NCBI GenBank assembly: GCA_030594025.1
Contig: JAUVFY010000076.1
Span: 1-6,445 of the forward strand
Origin: Deltaproteobacteria bacterium
GTDB taxonomy: Bacteria > Desulfobacterota > GWC2-55-46 > JAUVFY01
Direction of reading: 5' to 3'
DNA: 6,445 nucleotides
The notes below the pieces were generated by a model. The model did no database searches and was not told where the DNA came from. It saw only the letters and a program-made list of their open reading frames with translations. The position numbers were made by a program, and so were the translations under genes. Shown here piece by piece: positions 5,525 to 6,445 of this stretch (within the stretch, counting starts at the first letter, position 1; the number at the start of each line of letters is the position of its first letter).

Positions 5525-5587
5525 TTGAAAGAACCAACCAATAAGCCGGGCCAGGTGCCTGGCAAAACAAAAAGGAGGGAAAAATGA
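5525..5587 (+). CDS. Possible 20-residue leader peptide coupled to the first pilin
   Basis: A near-perfect Shine-Dalgarno, AGGAGGTG (5515-5522), precedes a TTG codon at 5525 by a short spacing. The frame runs 20 codons and ends in TGA at 5585-5587, overlapping the pilin ATG as ATGA, the classic layout for translational coupling. The peptide is basic at its end (KTKRREK), and its AGG AGG codons are themselves the ribosome site of the pilin. It contains NKPG, the same four residues that end both pilins, possibly by chance. A hairpin (5550-5563) lies inside it. Against it: the TTG start, the very small size, and the fact that the frame is open further upstream to 5423. No family is recognised. 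It may be a regulatory leader or simply untranslated RNA. Confidence 0.35.
   Translation: MKEPTNKPGQVPGKTKRREK
5550..5563 (+). promoter_or_regulatory. Small hairpin upstream of the first pilin ribosome site
   Basis: GCCAG-GTGC-CTGGC can form a 5-bp stem with a 4-nt loop. It ends 9 nt before the AGGAGGG ribosome site (5573-5579) of the first pilin, so it could set mRNA stability or ribosome access. Confidence 0.4.
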
Positions 5588-5790
5588 AGCGTTTAACAGA
5601 GTTTTATGATTGGCTGGGGGCAAAGCTGGCTTACCTGAAAAACGAGAAGGGTCAGACGCTGATAGAATACATCCTTATTATCGTTGTCGTCGCCCTTGCG
5701 ATCATCTTCATCTACGAAGCGATTGATCTCAAAAACACAATCTGCGAGACTCTTATTAACCTTGACACAAAGCTTAACAAACCAGGATAA
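5584..5790 (+). CDS. Flp-type pilin, first of two tandem copies
   Basis: This is the major-pilin precursor of a Flp/Tad type IVb pilus. It is inserted in the inner membrane, cleaved by a TadV/FppA-type prepilin peptidase on the cytoplasmic side, and assembled into a thin adhesive fibre. It has 68 residues, normal for Flp pilins. The class III signal is clear: a basic 23-residue leader ends KNEKG, and cleavage is expected between G23 and Q24. Mature QTLIEY carries the conserved E+5 (E28) and Y+6 (Y29). A long hydrophobic helix runs 30-44, followed by a short tail with a single cysteine (C54) and the end NKPG. The mature form is 45 residues. AGGAGGG at 5573-5579 lies 4 nt before the ATG. Two strong promoters precede it, and the upstream possible leader ORF overlaps the start. 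The second copy follows after 76 bp. Confidence 0.93.
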   Translation: MKRLTEFYDWLGAKLAYLKNEKGQTLIEYILIIVVVALAIIFIYEAIDLKNTICETLINLDTKLNKPG

Positions 5791-5805
5791 GGGTTTACAA
5801 GCAGA

Positions 5806-5829
5806 CAGGGGGGGCGGAAGCCCCCCCTG
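5806..5829 (+). promoter_or_regulatory. Strong GC hairpin between the two pilin genes
   Basis: CAGGGGGGGC pairs perfectly with GCCCCCCCTG across a GGAA loop of the GNRA type: ten base pairs, nearly all GC. No U-tract follows (AAATGAGC), so it is a poor intrinsic terminator. It more likely protects the 3' end of the first pilin message from exonucleases or marks a processing point, giving different amounts of the two pilins. Confidence 0.7.
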
Positions 5830-5866
5830 AAATGAGCGGAACCGATTGACTTCCAGGAGGGCAACA

Positions 5867-6073
5867 ATGGAACGTTTAAGAGACGTTTATGGTCGTTTTC
5901 GGGCGAAGCTGGCTTACCTGAAAAATGAGAAGGGTCAGACTCTTATAGAGTACATCCTTGTTATCGTTGTCGTCGCCCTTGCGATTATCTTCATCTACGA
6001 ATCGATCGGGCTTAATGAGACCATCTGCGAGACCCTTATTAACCTTAACCAAAAGATTAACAAGCCCGGATAA
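5867..6073 (+). CDS. Flp-type pilin, second tandem copy
   Basis: This is a paralogue of the preceding pilin, also 68 residues, with 52 of 68 positions identical by eye (37 of 45 in the mature part). Cleavage is expected at G23|Q24, with E28-Y29 after it, the helix VIVVVALAIIFI, the single cysteine C54 and the end NKPG all kept. Most changes fall in residues 2-12 of the leader and in the charged tail (48-64). An in-frame TTG at 5846 would extend it by seven residues. I prefer ATG 5867 because AGGAGG (5855-5860) sits 6 nt before it and lies inside that would-be extension, and because it gives exactly the length of the first copy. Nucleotide identity across the signal and helix is very high, so the duplication is recent or maintained by gene conversion. 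It may be a second structural subunit or a minor or alternative pilin. Confidence 0.93.
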   Translation: MERLRDVYGRFRAKLAYLKNEKGQTLIEYILVIVVVALAIIFIYESIGLNETICETLINLNQKINKPG

Positions 6074-6088
6074 GGGTTGAAGTGCAAA

Positions 6089-6118
6089 AAGGGGGCTAAT
6101 GCCTCCCTGAAATTTTTA
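6089..6118 (+). terminator. Possible weak terminator or attenuator after the second pilin
   Basis: GGGGGC (6091-6096) pairs with GCCTCC (6101-6106) around TAAT, including one G-U pair, and AAATTTTTAAA follows within a few bases. The hairpin is short and the T-run interrupted, so only partial termination would be expected. That would reduce expression of the TadE-like gene relative to the pilins. Confidence 0.35.
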
Positions 6119-6180
6119 AAATCTCCTTTTTGGGGGGTCCGGTAAGAAGGGTCCTGATCTGAAAAACCCGGCCTCCTGTT

Positions 6181-6206
6181 GTCCGCATATGGTTACATAT
6201 TCGGAC
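6181..6206. promoter_or_regulatory. 26-bp imperfect palindrome in the pilin to TadE spacer
   Basis: GTCCGCATAT (6181-6190) and ATATTCGGAC (6197-6206) are inverted repeats matching at 9 of 10 positions around the 6-bp spacer GGTTAC. It is either a dimeric regulator site or an RNA hairpin with one mismatch. No T-tract follows, so it is not a typical terminator. Confidence 0.55.
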
Positions 6207-6207
6207 G

Positions 6208-6248
6208 AGGGGCAGAGAGGGGCAGAGCTGTTGTAATAATGTAATAAT
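6208..6248. repeat. Two adjacent exact tandem repeats before the TadE-like gene
   Basis: AGGGGCAGAG is repeated without a gap (6208-6217, 6218-6227). Five bases later GTAATAAT is repeated without a gap (6233-6240, 6241-6248). The second pair is A/T-rich and contains -10-like TAATAAT strings, but no well-placed -35 was found. Confidence 0.8.
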
Positions 6249-6255
6249 AAAATGA

Positions 6256-6272
6256 GGGGGCAAGCAGCCCCC
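6256..6272 (+). promoter_or_regulatory. GC hairpin upstream of the TadE-like gene
   Basis: GGGGGC and GCCCCC form a 6-bp stem around AAGCA. It ends 24 nt before the ATG at 6297 and has no T-tract. It resembles the hairpin between the pilins in its G-run/C-run design. Confidence 0.45.
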
Positions 6273-6296
6273 AGGGGATGCTTGTCTTAGAAAACC

Positions 6297-6445
6297 ATGA
6301 AAACAAGAGATAAACAACTGGGCCAGACCCTCATAGAGACCACCTTTATCCTCGCTTTAATCCTGCTTATACTCTTCGGGATAGCGGAGTTTGCAAGGGC
6401 CTGGTTCCTCAAGAACTCCATTAACAACGCGGTAAGGATAGGGGC
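6297..6445 (+). CDS. TadE-like pseudopilin, N-terminal part; 3' end outside window
   Basis: This is a minor pseudopilin of the Flp/Tad pilus system, thought to help assembly at the inner membrane. Only 49 codons are present. The short leader MKTRDKQLG ends in glycine, followed by QTLIE, so prepilin-peptidase cleavage is expected at G9|Q10, with E14 as the conserved E+5. The hydrophobic helix FILALILLILFGIAEFARAW (17-36) and the following NSINNAVRIG match TadE/TadG-family starts (FGxxEFxRAW ... NAxRxGA). No ribosome site is seen near the ATG; AGGGG at 6273-6277 is too far away. A tiny ORF from 6278 overlaps the start and ends at 6313. The gene lies 223 bp after the second pilin in the same direction, so the pilus operon continues to the right. 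The distinction between TadE and TadF or TadG needs the missing part. Confidence 0.88.
   Translation, partial: MKTRDKQLGQTLIETTFILALILLILFGIAEFARAWFLKNSINNAVRIG

Noticed and set aside
5370..5570. 66-residue minus-strand frame across the pilin promoter region
   Set aside because: No ribosome site, no recognisable domain, and it runs across two strong plus-strand promoters and repeats.
5846..5866. TTG start giving the second pilin a 75-residue form
   Set aside because: The extension overlaps the AGGAGG that serves ATG 5867, and the shorter form matches the first pilin exactly in length.
6096..6317. 73-residue minus-strand frame across the pilin to TadE spacer
   Set aside because: It covers hairpins and repeats and overlaps the TadE-like start; composition is not protein-like.

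Overview
The window looks like a piece of a Gram-negative bacterial chromosome. The evidence is a FabI-type enoyl-ACP reductase, a long-chain (IspB-type) polyprenyl diphosphate synthase, and Flp/Tad pilus genes. Base composition looks moderately GC-rich in genes, with strongly A/T-rich gaps. A TIGR02757/DUF2400 protein beside these genes would fit a Desulfobacterota/deltaproteobacterial-type lineage or a related uncultured phylum, but that placement is only an impression.

The left half (1-3480) is all on the minus strand. Read in the direction of transcription it is: a TIGR02757 gene broken by an in-frame TAA (3480-2617); a weak terminator and an ispB promoter preceded by T/A tracts; ispB (2450-1476); nth, endonuclease III (1401-754); a C-rich stretch that may act in Rho-dependent termination; and fabI (546 to beyond position 1, so 3'-truncated). 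These are housekeeping functions: quinone side-chain synthesis, base-excision repair and fatty-acid elongation. Two items stand out. Nth has serine where the fourth iron-sulfur cysteine should be. The broken TIGR02757 protein itself resembles the HhH-GPD/endonuclease III fold region, with an Nth-like DTH motif and a complete four-cysteine tail.

A 264-bp divergent spacer (3481-3744) separates this block from the plus-strand half. It holds three copies of an 8-mer, two small hairpins and a promoter whose predicted start point falls on the first codon of the next gene. That gene (3745-5298) encodes a 517-residue polytopic membrane protein of a GT-C-like, functionally uncharacterised family.

The right end (5299-6445) is the start of a Flp/Tad pilus locus. 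It has two tandem 68-residue Flp pilins (5584-5790, 5867-6073) and the beginning of a TadE-like pseudopilin (6297 to beyond the window end). All three carry class III (prepilin peptidase) signal sequences. The pilin control region is the most elaborate part of the window: an imperfect tandem repeat, a promoter with fully consensus -35 and -10 boxes, a second promoter whose -10 lies in an exact 17-bp tandem duplication, and a possible 20-codon leader ORF whose stop overlaps the first pilin's start codon (ATGA). GC-rich hairpins lie upstream of each of the three pilus gene starts. Short exact tandem duplications recur in the gaps across the window.

I see no CRISPR array, tRNA, rRNA or insertion sequence.
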